A DNA stretch of 64,000 nt, taken from contig JAVHJL010000003.1 in NCBI GenBank assembly GCA_036971715.1, positions 3,906,001 through 3,970,000 of the forward strand, written 5' to 3'. The notes below the pieces were generated by a model. That model was given only the letters and a program-made list of their open reading frames with translations, made no database searches and was not told the origin of the DNA. This DNA comes from Arthrobotrys musiformis. Taxonomy: Eukaryota; Ascomycota; Orbiliomycetes; Orbiliales; Orbiliaceae. Below, piece by piece: positions 1 through 10,569 of the stretch. How positions within the stretch are numbered: position 1 is the stretch's first letter; each line of letters starts with the position of its first letter. Both the position numbers and the translations under genes were made by a program.

Positions 1-1829
1 TGCAAGAAACTCTTCAGACGCGTCGGTACCAGCCGCCGCTATAATACTAGTCGCGCCACCCGGGTGATCTTGTAGGTATGGTGTGCCGTTGTAAACTTCG
101 TTGTTGACGACGAACCATGGCTCTTCGGCACCTTCGTGGGACTTGAATTCTTCGTATTCTATCACACGAGAAATCTTGGGGTTTACCATTGAGATGGTGG
201 AGACCTCCTCCTCGACCTTTGGTAGAGGGGTTTCATTCGGCGCAAGTTCACCCCAGTTTGCTCCACTAAGATTGCCGCCGGATTTTTTCACACGTTCCAT
301 CCATCCTCCCGGCATCAGTGCTGGCTGCGTTGGATGTTCGAAGTGAAGGATATCGCCATCGCGACGTATAGCGACTCGGAACCAGGGGTTATTCATCATT
401 CCGAGTACGGACCAATACATATCCCGCGGCTGGAGATTCATACTGTCGTCCATTGCTCTTAGTAGAAGACCGTCAGAACCTGCAAGTTCCTCAGTGCTGA
501 TTTCAACCGACCAGAAACACCAACAGTGCGAAGTATCCCTGTAGCTTGCGTCGAGTTTCCCACCGTATAATGTGATGTTCTCGTACTCTAAGGCACGGTA
601 AAGGTCTTCTGGGTAGTTGACATCGGCGAGTCTCCAAGTTTGTCCACGATCGATTGAGAGCTCTACACGGGATATTTTACGGCCACCGCCGGTGTAGGCA
701 TATCCCCGCGTTGTGTATGTCTTGGGGGCCGTTGTGAGGTTTAGGGTTTCCCCATGTTCAGGGTAGGCTATTGCTGAATTTGTTGACAGATCATATATAG
801 CGTAGCGCTCATCTGTCCACCATGATGTGTCTTGCGAGGACATCTCTGGTGTAACCATCGTTCTATATCGTCCGTTAGATCTTCGAATTCTTCCCATGGC
901 AACTCGCCGAGGGATTGTTATAAGGGTACTCACGGCAGTACCCTATTATCATAGATATGGTACCAATTGTCGCTCGGTCCTTCTGTCAGAATCAAACGTT
1001 TAAGCCATTTAACACTTCTCCCTCCTATCTGTCCAGGGATAACCACCCTAATAGGTCTTCCATGGTCCGGAGCAAGCGTCTCCCCGTTCATCTTATGGGC
1101 CAACATGATCCCTCTATTCGGATCATTCACCCAGCTCAACTTTACATTCGTCCCATAGTACCCGTTTGGTAACTTATCCGCCCCTTCCATGCATACATAC
1201 TTCGCCCTCCTAGTCGGCTTCGCCAGTCGTATAATATCCGCCAACATTGGGCCAGTCCATAATGCAGTAGAAACACCAGCGGCGCCCCAACTGAAACCTT
1301 TCGTTTTGCGAACCATATTCTGTTCCTTACGACGGTTTCCAGCACATACCATTGTTACAGGTACTGTATACTGTTCGAATTCTTCTAATATTTGCTTGAA
1401 TGTTATTGTTATGGGGTTTTCAACAAGTCCTTCGATCGATATCTCCCAATCTGGGATTTCTTCGTCTTGAACTTGTGGGACCGCTCCATGATTACGGACA
1501 TAGAATAGTTCTGTGGGAGTTATAAAACCAGAATCGAAGAGTTCGGTCAGGGGTGCTTCGACATTGAACGGATGAACGCCAGTTAATCGGATTAACCGCG
1601 GGTCGCGAGGAATCCAGGCATCCGGCGTATCTTTGTCGATAGCGAGAGGAGAAACCTTTGCAGATACTGGAGGGAGCGGGAAAGTATATTGAAGCTCTGA
1701 AGATACTGATGCAGGTGGTGAAGGAGGAAACGTTGAGATTTTCTCTTCCTCTATAGATAAACTGGCGGCTTCGAGATGAAGCTTGTTTGGGGGATGTGTT
1801 GAGGTTGTCGTTCTCGAGATAGTCGACAT
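1..1829 (-). CDS. niaD: Assimilatory nitrate reductase (partial, cut by left edge)
   Basis: Reduces nitrate to nitrite in the cytosol using NAD(P)H; first step of nitrate assimilation. Exons 934-1829 and <1-862, with a 71-bp intron (donor GTGAGT at 933, acceptor ATATAG ending at 863); the joined frame reads ...NRVLP-TMVTPEM. Start is the ATG at 1829. After a disordered N-terminus of about 70 residues comes the molybdopterin domain with FYVRNHG and the Mo-ligand cysteine in VCAGNRR (Cys162), then the Mo-co dimerisation domain (YTGGGRKISRVELSIDRG), then the start of the cytochrome b5 domain with the haem motif HPGG about 20 residues before the edge. The FAD and NAD(P)H domains must lie to the left of the window. 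Upstream sequence holds a GATA-type site (CGATAA, 2000-2005), consistent with nitrogen control by an AreA/NIT2-type factor. Family assignment is firm; the symbol follows the Aspergillus name (nit-3 in Neurospora). Confidence 0.95.
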
Positions 1830-3733
1830 GGTTGGGAATTTTTGCTGGAGAGAAAAAGTCTCCGTAGGGGTTTTATAATAGGCTGTTGAAGGGGGTCTTT
1901 CTTAATGGAAAGAATTATTACTTGGTCTGACTATCCTTCTTTTTGTATGTTTGAGCGTCACCAATAGGAATACTTCAAGCTCGCTCTGCGGTGCGATATC
2001 GATAATGCAGAGAGTCTGGACTGAATGGCTGAAGGGTGGAAAATATGGTGAACCGGTCAGTTAACACCATTAAATGGAAATCTGGGTGGAAGATGCTAAT
2101 AAGACGCCTCAAATATTAAACTGCGGCACATCGAAGATCATATCACCCCGGCCGAAAGCGAGAATTGCCAGGTCTGTCGCACATCTTCAATCCATTCGGT
2201 ATCTCAAACCGGGATTCTCCCGGGGGCCGCCAAATGACCAGACCACGGATGGGGCATTCTAGGTAACATATCATAGGGCCTATGGTTGGCCTCGAACTTC
2301 AGGCTGGCGAGGTAGTATACGAGTAATATGCAGGATTCCCCTTCCTAGTTTAGCTCAGAGATTGAGACCTGCATTTCATGCTCGATGAGAAATTCCCAAC
2401 TACCGCCGTGTACCACAAACCCATCTTGACGGGGTTACCAACTAACATCTTATTGTATCATTGCATAGCCTAGATCCAGAAATGGTTGGAGATCTTAGAA
2501 AATTCTCCTTCGTTAGCTTGATCTACTTGCAATACATCTAGATGATGTCTGTATATCTCCGTCTCAATGGCTCAATTCATCCCGTGATATGATCACAGCT
2601 TTGGTTGTCTGGTCCCATGAAAAATTCGGCCCTTGCTTAGCTTCCCAGAATCTAGAGCTAGAGCTAGGAAGGGAACGAAAAATTAATTTTGCAAACGTGG
2701 CGCCCGAGACTTTCTCTGGTCTCGATCTCCTTCTTATCTCTAGGGACAATCTCGATCGAGAAATAATTGTAAACCAGATATCTATACTCTTCGGCCTCGG
2801 AGAAAACTTGCGGACCCGTGGGTCCTTGTTCGACCGTTCCCCCACGCTGACGACATGGAACGGGGTCTTCTTATCAGTCCCAATCGTGTAAAAACATTTA
2901 AACACTCGCCACGGAAAACCCCTTGACCTTGGAAAAACCCTCGAACCACAGGGAAATGAAAATGCGTTGTAGGGATGAAAGGTAGAAGTCAAAAGAAGGT
3001 TTTAACCTGCTGTCTTATTCGGATTATCTAAGAGCTTGACAGCTTAGAAATGATGTATCCTGCATCAGTAGACAGCTTGGTTGCTGATTGCGTCGCGTGG
3101 ATGTTGGGAAATGGAGTTTTACGTAAAAGTTTGGGAATTGCCTTCCACAGAGCTCGAATCGTGCTGAATTGGGATCTCCCGTTCCAAACCGGCCCACGCG
3201 AAGGTCTTTGAATGCTTCAATATCCACAGGCATATATAAAACGGTGACAACGCTGTCTTGTAAATGTCAGATTGGCCTTCAGAGGATATATATATTGGAT
3301 GATGCTTTCGCACGAGACTACATACAAGCCGACATAGTGGCATCCGACCTCGAGACTAAGTCGTGAAATCTGTTGGAGCTTAAAAGCTTGAGGCTGTCGC
3401 CACCAAAATTTCGCTTGTGTTGCAACACATCAATCGTATGTTCTGTGGAACCTTTTCCAACGCGATTCAATTCGATTCAAAGCCTAGATCTGAAGCTGGA
3501 ATGTTCCTCATGCGTATGCGTCATGTATATTTGCTCAAGCTAGCTCATAGTTGAGAAAATTGGCCCAACTTTAGCCAACCGAAGAAACTCACATAGCTTA
3601 GATAGTGGAAGGCCATCAACGACCCTGATCTTATTGATACAATGTAACATTAACGGCACGATATCGATTTATCGAGGTATCTAGGCATGAATTCTATGAT
3701 TGTTAGCACTGGCTACTAGATCAAAGGGTTAAG
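1830..3733. other. Upstream region of nitrate reductase; no convincing gene
   Basis: About 1.9 kb between the nitrate reductase start and the next gene. It is the promoter side of niaD, with a GATA-factor core CGATAA at 2000-2005. Two overlapping open frames around 2.56-2.99 kb on opposite strands have no recognisable domain and no splice partners. A nitrite reductase or nitrate transporter, common neighbours of niaD in fungi, is not here. Confidence 0.5.
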
Positions 3734-4501
3734 ATGCATATTACACCACCGCACTATCTCTTTGTCGCTATACTTTTCACATTCTTTTCTTGCAGCCATA
3801 GTCTCTTGCCTGTAGCCTGCAATGAAGCCTCACAGCCTCCCGAGGGGCCGAGCAGCACTACATTTACCCGGAACTTCGATGCCTATATCGAGATTATTTC
3901 CACCACTGGGGTCTTCCAAAAGCTATATAAAGGGACCCCTGCGGATATGAATTTTCTCCATTTCCTTCTTTCAGCTATATACGATCCAAATACCCCCGGT
4001 CCGACCAATACTCTCCGAGTGGTGGCACCTACTGACTTGTATGAATTCATAGTGGGGCTCAAACTCCACTGCTTCCAATCTGCTAGCGATCTCGCCAGAA
4101 CCCTGGTACAAATAGACGAAGTGGAAGTCGAGGTCCCCCCTCCGCTCCCAGAGTCTGCATCAACCGCCGACTCCAATCCCTTATCTATGGAAGAAGAACA
4201 GCCCAACAGCGTCCGTCAGTTTCAGTATCTAAATGACGACATTGCCACGGATCTCATTGGGCGAATAGGAACTTTGATTTACCAGTATGACCAAATTCTA
4301 CCCGTCGCGGAGCAGGAGTGGCCAGCACCACAAGTCGAGACCATCAAAAAGTTTAAGGCTGGTTACGGAGTCTTCAGAAATGGATTGAATTTGGTTACCC
4401 GGAAACTGAAATACGCTGGCGTGAGCTCGGATATGAGGAAACGTGAATTGACCACGGAGGAGTTGAGGGCTATGGTGGCGGACCCCGGTGCTCTGTATTG
4501 A
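3734..4501 (+). CDS. Secreted orphan protein, family A/B/C (member A)
   Basis: A single-exon gene of 255 residues whose start ATG begins a hydrophobic signal peptide (LFVAILFTFFSCSHSLLPVA). I do not recognise a named domain. The middle carries DLYEFIVGLKLHCF followed by a stretch ending LVQIDEVE. The same block occurs in the secreted protein at 37511-38374 (LYEFIVRRKIHCY, then LVRIDEA) and, more weakly, in the one at 15938-16813 (LYWFVSENRLHCH, then VIEVDSE). After a Pro/Ser/Glu-rich linker the C-terminal third (from about residue 155) looks helical and is again alignable with member B at a QFQYLND / FFQYTNV start. Likely exported; function unknown. Confidence is for a real gene; family membership with B is strong, with C moderate. 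Confidence 0.8.
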   Translation: MHITPPHYLFVAILFTFFSCSHSLLPVACNEASQPPEGPSSTTFTRNFDAYIEIISTTGVFQKLYKGTPADMNFLHFLLSAIYDPNTPGPTNTLRVVAPTDLYEFIVGLKLHCFQSASDLARTLVQIDEVEVEVPPPLPESASTADSNPLSMEEEQPNSVRQFQYLNDDIATDLIGRIGTLIYQYDQILPVAEQEWPAPQVETIKKFKAGYGVFRNGLNLVTRKLKYAGVSSDMRKRELTTEELRAMVADPGALY

Positions 4502-6083
4502 CTAATGGTTATATAATTTTACTATGATTCCACTACTTCGCAACGGCATACCGCATAACTAGTATATTTTCCGAACCGAGATGTTAAGCTAGTGGTAGAC
4601 ACATATTGCATTAAATATTACATGACAAGACCTGCCAAGATGGATAAAGGTATGATCATGATCAGTCGATATGGAGGGAGCCCTGGATCGAAGAGAGCGA
4701 TAGACCCGTGTTGCAGCGGCAATGTCAGCCGAAGAGGATCGACGAATACGCAAAAGAAGCCCGGCCGGGTGCGAATGCAGAAGGATAGAGATACTAAGCA
4801 AAGGAGAACGTCTAGGTCAGGTATATTTCCTGTGGTCTGACAAGCTATTCCTGTAAACGTGGGAGCTATCGATACGTCGTCTAGACCGTTTTCCGGAAAG
4901 TTTAAGTTTTTTTTTTTATTTGATCCGACTCGTGGACTCGGTGAGTCTGAATCATGTTCGAAGCAGAACCAAAGCTAAGGCATCGATATGCTAGTCGAGA
5001 AAAATGTGTTGGATCCACGCTGTTTGTCCTCGATTCGGCCGAATTCCCCAGAGCGGCAACAGCGACAGGGCTGTGCGGGCAAACGCTTGCCCCTCAACAC
5101 ACACCTGTGACACCTTCGAAACGGCGTCACCGTCAAGATCCCCTTTCCCGTTTCTTTGCGCCATGCTCTTGTAGTTTTTTTGTTTCTGGTAGAGGGGATA
5201 TCGTGAAATGTCAATTCATAATCAGACCACTCGGTTTTACATTTCTTAAGATTCACGACAATTACTACGTATGCCTCGCGGCCTCGAAACAAAAACAATT
5301 TTTTCAATTTTTTTTTGCTCGTTAGGGCTTCCCATCTGTCTCTTTATGTCGGGATAAGCTCTCCGAAGCGGGTGAGGCCAAGCTCTCTGTCAGATCTTTA
5401 TTCTCGGGTCCACTTTCCCGGCGCTTTTGGTTTCGCCAGGACCAGCCATTCCTTCTTGGACATGTAACTTGGCATTGGTTAGGTCCGCAGCAAGAAACAG
5501 TTTGAGACCTCTCCTGGCACCACAAGGAGCTAATAGAGTCGTAAGGGCGCCATGGGGTCGGATTTTGCGAGGGCATGCATATCCCGGCTGTGCTATATGC
5601 ATAGTATCACGTTTTAGCAATACATTTTTATAGTTCTCCCTGTCTCTTCTCTTTCCTGTTCTCCCTTCCTTCTCCCTTCCTTTCTATCTGTTCAATAAAC
5701 TACTTTTTGTTTTTTCTTTAAACAATCAGAACGATTTCGACTTGCTGCAAGATCGTCGATCTTCCAGCCTTCCACTCATTTGACTGATAACTTATTCGAC
5801 TTGGACCCAACGACAACACAGACACTCCTTTGCAAATAAGCGCCGGTCGCTGCGACAAAAATAACATTCCAACTATCGTTCACGGCTTTTTGGTGCATCA
5901 GACTGGTTCTGGACAAAAAATAAGATTCGAAAGACACAACAAAAACCCTCCACGACAAGTAGGACCGTTGCATTGAAGGTTATTTGAGAAGGAAGGAAGG
6001 AACGCAAGGGATCACGAGAAAGATTTTGGGTTGTGGTGTTTGAAAATATTCCAACAAATCGCAACACGGGTTCCGAATTCAAA
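4502..6083. other. Intergenic region and promoter/5' leader of the 6.1-kb gene
   Basis: No gene seen. A T10 run lies near 4908. The 500 bp before the next start codon are rich in short homopolymers and include a long pyrimidine tract (listed separately), the usual look of a strong fungal promoter with a long leader. Confidence 0.5.
5634..5693 (+). promoter_or_regulatory. CT-rich promoter tract
   Basis: About 60 bases almost entirely of C and T on the + strand (motifs CTCCCTGTCTC, CTTCCTTCTCCC), 390 bp before the start codon at 6084. Pyrimidine-rich stretches just before transcription starts are typical of well-expressed filamentous-fungal genes. Inference from composition only. Confidence 0.5.
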
Positions 6084-7474
6084 ATGAGAGGCTACAAGAG
6101 CGCTGGGGTCCTCCTTTCCCTCGCGGCCACGGCTTTCGCCGACCCTTTCCCCTCCGCCGTCGAAATGGACTCCAATATTGTTCCGCTAAAGGCTAGAGGT
6201 GACGACGGAACAATGATGGGGGCAATGGCCAGCCTTGAAAAGAGAGAATCCATCCTGTCCTTGATGAGACGAGGTTTCTCAGAGATGACCCTGGGCGAAG
6301 CACACATGCCCCTCATAGTCCCACGTCAGGTCGACACTATTTCTACCGATCCCAAAACCGGCAATACAGGGAAGAGTAATTTTGATGTAACCTTGTGGGA
6401 TCAACAAGTCGAGGCGGCTTGTTTAGACCCTATCAGTTTGCTTGTCGCTGTCGTAACAAAGAAGACAGATCCAGCTGGTGTCGCTGTGTGCTACAACATC
6501 CCATTCTACAATAGCACCAGTGGTGAATTTGCCTCAGATATTCGGCTGTATAAAATCGCCAATGGAACAAAGGATTGGGAGGCTGCTGGCACAAAGGTAT
6601 CTTTGAGTGTGCAGTATGAAGGTGCGACTGTCCGACTTGCTAGTGCACCCGTCTCTGGATCAAGTAAAATCGCGACTGCGCAAGAGATAGCCGCTGGCTC
6701 GAATAGACTGAAAGCTGTCGCAAATGACTCCTTCAAAAATGCTGCAAAGGCACTGGAGAAAAGTACATCAAAGAGCAAGAAACCTGCACCAGCGACCTCG
6801 TCGGCCGCCAAATCACCGGCCGCCAAAACATCGGCGCCTAAAACGTCAGCAGTCAAAACATCGGCAGCCAAGACATCAGCAGCCAAAACATCAGCAGCAA
6901 AGGCAGGCCAGACTCCATCGACCGCCACTTTGAAGAAGAGGATGGGTATGGGTGGTATGGACATGGCTCAGTTGGAAGAAAAGTCGGATGAGCCGAAAGG
7001 CTTCGAACCAAAGCTTTTGCAAACCATGCGCTTCGTCGGTCAGGTTAACCCCAACATCATGAAAAACAAGACGATGACTAAAGATCCGTAAGTTAAAGGC
7101 TATCTTATAATGAAGGAGTGTTCGTTGCTAACATTTGATATAGAAATATCATGAAACTCGTCCTTACGCCTTCTCTCGTGCTCATCGGTGTCACCCCCGA
7201 GGGTAACATGAACGCCTCAGTCGCTGCTGCTCAAGTTCAGTACGAAACTGGTGCCTTCTCCAGCATTACCACCCCAACCCCTGAGCCAGCACCATTTGTT
7301 CTCCCCGGTGTTTATATCTCGATCTTCCCATTGGGTCTTTACCTATGTATCGTTTATACTGTCTTGTTCGTGCTCATTGTTGGATGGGGAACCGTCGAGA
7401 GGTACCTATTCAGGATGTCGTTCAGGAAGAGATCCGCGATGATGAACGGACAAGACGGGTTCGGAAAAATCTAA
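6084..7474 (+). CDS. Type I membrane protein with signal peptide and SAAKT repeats
   Basis: Exons 6084-7087 and 7144-7474 (donor GTAAGT, branch GCTAAC, acceptor TATAG) give 444 residues. The start is the ATG in TTCAAAATGAGAGG, followed by a signal peptide (YKSAGVLLSLAATAFADPFP). Dibasic sites (LEKRES, LMRRGF) about 60-80 residues in suggest Kex2 processing. A conserved-looking luminal domain follows with two cysteines (AACLDP, VAVCYN) and N-glycosylation sites, then a Lys/Ala/Ser/Thr linker made of five-residue repeats, then a Met-rich stretch and one C-terminal transmembrane helix (YLCIVYTVLFVLIVGWG) with a short basic tail. The layout is reminiscent of yeast Psg1, a Golgi protein that stabilises the plasma-membrane H+-ATPase, but I could not confirm that by comparison. 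Confidence 0.88.
6801..6903 (+). repeat. 15-bp minisatellite encoding (S/T)AAK repeats
   Basis: About seven imperfect 15-base units of the type AAAACATCGGCAGCC in tandem inside an exon, each coding a five-residue KTSAA-type unit. The last three copies are nearly identical, so recent expansion is likely. It forms the flexible linker of the surrounding membrane protein. Confidence 0.85.
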
Positions 7475-8009
7475 GTGGATAAGAATTAGATGGGATATAT
7501 CTGAAATACTGTAAAGAGGCGGAATACCTGTTGTCTTCTTTCTTTTCCTTTTTTTACCAAAGCAATTCTTGTTTCAATTTCTTTCCCCCCGTCTACGTTA
7601 TCGTATACCAAGGGACCTTTTGGTGTTTTTTTAACATTTTGTTCGGTTTGAAGCAGGTTTCCTTTTTCATTTGTTTTTTGTACAACTTTCTCCCTGTGAA
7701 AAAAAGATAGGAGTTATTTTACCACAACCATATATCTATGGAACGACGTTACGAATAGACTATGCCAAATTACTTATATCTTGCCCGATAGTCTCTCTCG
7801 TACACGTATGGTTCGCGATAATATAATACTCCAATATTATATAATTGTAATGTTTAATAATAAAGCTGGTCTTTCACTCATTGTCCCAATCGCTTTCACG
7901 GAAACTATCCGCCATTCGAAACGAAATAAAACATGACATACATAAATCTGACTCTTATTTCTTAAACCCATCCGTCAAAATCAACATCCCCCAATTAGTT
8001 AGTTGGCGT
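7475..8009. other. Intergenic region between convergent genes
   Basis: 3' flanks of the membrane protein (+) and the sugar transporter (-). T-rich, with an AATAAA at 7859-7864 that could serve as a polyadenylation signal for the + strand gene. No coding sequence seen. Confidence 0.5.
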
Positions 8010-9686
8010 TCACGACGCTGATTCTTTGTTCTCAATATGCTGCGCTTGGGCAATAATTGCGTCCTTTTCGACAGCAATCCTAGCGCCCTCCGGATCATTC
8101 ATAGCGTGTGGAACCAATTGATCACCGAACAACTCATCCATCTGCTCCAAAGTTTTACCTTTCGTCTCAGGATAAAACAAGACGTAGCACAAGACAGCAA
8201 TGAGATTGAAAACGAAGAAAACGTAGAAATATCGAAAACCGATATGGTCTAAAGCTGTTGGCGAGAACTGGGCAAATATGAGGTTCAAAGTCCAGTTTGT
8301 GAATGTAGTAATGGCATTACCCAACGCGCGGACTTCGACTGGGAAGATTTCAGCAGGGTAAACCCAAGAAATGATACCGAGGGGAGTGTAGAACAGTGAG
8401 AATAGGAAGTTCATCGCAACCATTGAGCGGGCTTGTGCGCGGTTCGTAGGATCGAGATGTTGGGCTTGCGCTGCGTTAACGACAAGAGCGGCTGCGAGCC
8501 CGGCGGCAGAAATAATGAGTGGTTTAATACGGCCGAAGCGGTCAAGAAGCAAAAGACCGATAGAGCAATAGACTATCGATAATGCACCGCTGATACCAAT
8601 GATCATCAAAGCCGTTTGGTTTTGAATGTCGAGGATTCTATATATTTGAGGTCCATCTGTTGCATTTTTATTAGCGATTCAAGCCCGAAAAGATCTATGA
8701 AATTTAAGGGGGACCCACAATAGTTAATAACATTGATTCCGGACAATGGGCCGAAGGCCTGAACACCACATCCCAAAACCAACCTCTTGCGCCACGAGGG
8801 CTTCGTCAAGATCTTTTTCCATGATGTATTTCCGGCAGCCCTATCTGCGGCGATAACGTCCCTAATCTCGCGGAACTCTAGTTCGACTTCTTGGTCATTC
8901 GAGTTCGTATCATTGCCGCGAAGCTTTTGCAGCACGCCGCGGGCTTCATCGAATCGGTCCTTTTCCATTAGCCATCTTGGACTTTCGGTAAGGAACCAAA
9001 TTCCAGAAAGTAGGACAAGACCTGGGACGACTTGGAATGCAAGAGGGAAGCGCCCTATCCGTAATAACGACGGAAGTCAGTAACGTTAATAGGGTCAAGC
9101 GCTTAGATGGTAGCCAGTAATTTCTTACATTGGAAATGGTTATCTACAAAGGAACATCCGTAACCTAGCCATTGCGCTACAAGGAAACCCCTAGGTCGAG
9201 TTAGAATCAACAACGATGTGTGCAATTGTCAGCAGCAGATTTCACTTACCAGCTTAAAAACCATTGTAGCAAGCCAGACAAGAAACCGCGATGCTTTGCT
9301 TCCGCAAGTTCAGCAGCATACATCGGAATGGTTGATGTCAACATTCCGATAGCCGCCCCAGCGATAAAGCGGCCGATAATGAGCATTGCCATTTTGACAG
9401 CTCCGGCTTGGAGCGCGCAGCCGATACAAGACACAATGGAGCCCCAAATGATGGTCTGCTTTCGACCCAGCTTATCCGCGAAGAGCATATTCCAGATGGT
9501 GCCAAGGATTGCACCACCTTGAAAGGCAGAAACAATACCTCCAGTCACCGTGGAGCTTGGAGTCTCGAAATAATCAATAAAATGGGGCTGCGAAATAGTA
9601 GAAGTTATGATACCGCTATCATAACCAAAGAGGAAGCCTCCTATGGCCAAGAAGGCGGTAGAGAAAATGGTGTACCCTTTGCCCAT
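8010..9686 (-). CDS. MFS sugar transporter
   Basis: Four exons: 9250-9686, 9129-9190, 8719-9054 and 8010-8656; introns of 59, 74 and 62 bp all have GT..AG ends, and every junction restores family motifs (e.g. NYYGPQIY at the last one). The 493-residue product has the hallmarks of the sugar porter family: GGFLFGYDSG in helix 1, DKLGRKQT after helix 2, LTESPRWL before the central loop, DRFGRIKP after helix 8, YPAEIFPVEVRALG and the C-terminal PETKGKTLEQMDELF. It imports a sugar or related polyol/acid by proton symport at the plasma membrane. It is divergent from the GH78 rhamnosidase start at 10570, with about 880 bp of shared promoter, so L-rhamnose or a rhamnoside is the best guess for substrate; that is inference from context. 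Confidence 0.93.
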
Positions 9687-10569
9687 CGTTGCAATATCGC
9701 TGCAATGAGCCTTTGAGTTCGAACCGTTAAAAACGAATCAAAACTAGAAGATATGGAAGGATGCCTGGGGAAGCAATTGCTTTGATGGTGTAGGAAATGG
9801 GTGCGAACTCGGAACGAAGACAGCGAGGATCAGCTTCATTTATAGACTCTGTCAAGGTAGTTCTCGCAGCTTCACAGCATGAGGGAGTCTGGAGGCCCGA
9901 GAATATGTCAATTGATCAATTGTGCAAGAAACATACGATAACGAAATTGAATAGTCAGCTGTCACGACGAAATCTGGGGCCCCAGTATCCGCTACTTTAC
10001 CCCATACTCCACACATCGCCATGGTATTAAAATGTTAGCTTACCACTGCACCGGAATCGCGTGGCCACTGGCGTCGAAAAGTCCTGCTTCGAGACGAGAT
10101 GCGCGCACGGATTGAAGACTTAGCGTCGGCATTCACCCAATGGGGTTCTACCAAAGCCGTGTCAGCGGAGTGTTCCGTGGGTGGAGCCCATCGCACCGGA
10201 TTTGGCGCTATATGATTGGTTGAATACCGGCATGATGCATCCAATTCACCAAGGTACCACAAACCCAACGCTGCCGGCTCCTCAGTCGGCAAAAGTCAAT
10301 TTACGTAAACCTCGAAATCACGAACTTCACCATCTTTCTGATCCGAGGTTCATATTATGCTCAGCTCAGGCTACAGAGCGGATCTTGACATAATCATTGG
10401 CAATGAAGAAATATGAGGCCTCCAGCTGTCCTCCCGCCCGAAATATTTCTTTCCCTTCTCCAACACCTTTCCAACCTGCATCGATATCACAAAGCAGATA
10501 CGTGAACATACCGCTTAAATACTTATGATTATACCCTAGCTATAGTTCTTGCTATATCTATCTTGCAGA
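9687..10569. promoter_or_regulatory. Divergent promoter of transporter and rhamnosidase
   Basis: About 880 bp shared by the two divergently transcribed genes. It contains a CTGGGG at 9765-9770 and a perfect 12-bp palindrome CTGGGGCCCCAG at 9974-9985, i.e. two head-to-head copies of the CreA/CRE1 repressor consensus SYGGRG. No coding sequence seen. Confidence 0.6.
9974..9985. promoter_or_regulatory. Palindromic pair of CreA-type sites
   Basis: CTGGGGCCCCAG reads the same on both strands and each half fits SYGGRG. Paired CreA sites are the arrangement known to matter for glucose repression in Aspergillus promoters. Role here is inferred. Confidence 0.55.

Noticed and set aside
2564..2992. Overlapping open frames on both strands upstream of nitrate reductase
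   Set aside because: They mirror each other, have no splice partners, domains or signal peptides, and sit in a promoter region; chance is the simpler explanation.
9408..9716. Open frames antisense to the sugar transporter and other conserved genes
   Set aside because: Shadows of well-supported coding sequence on the opposite strand.
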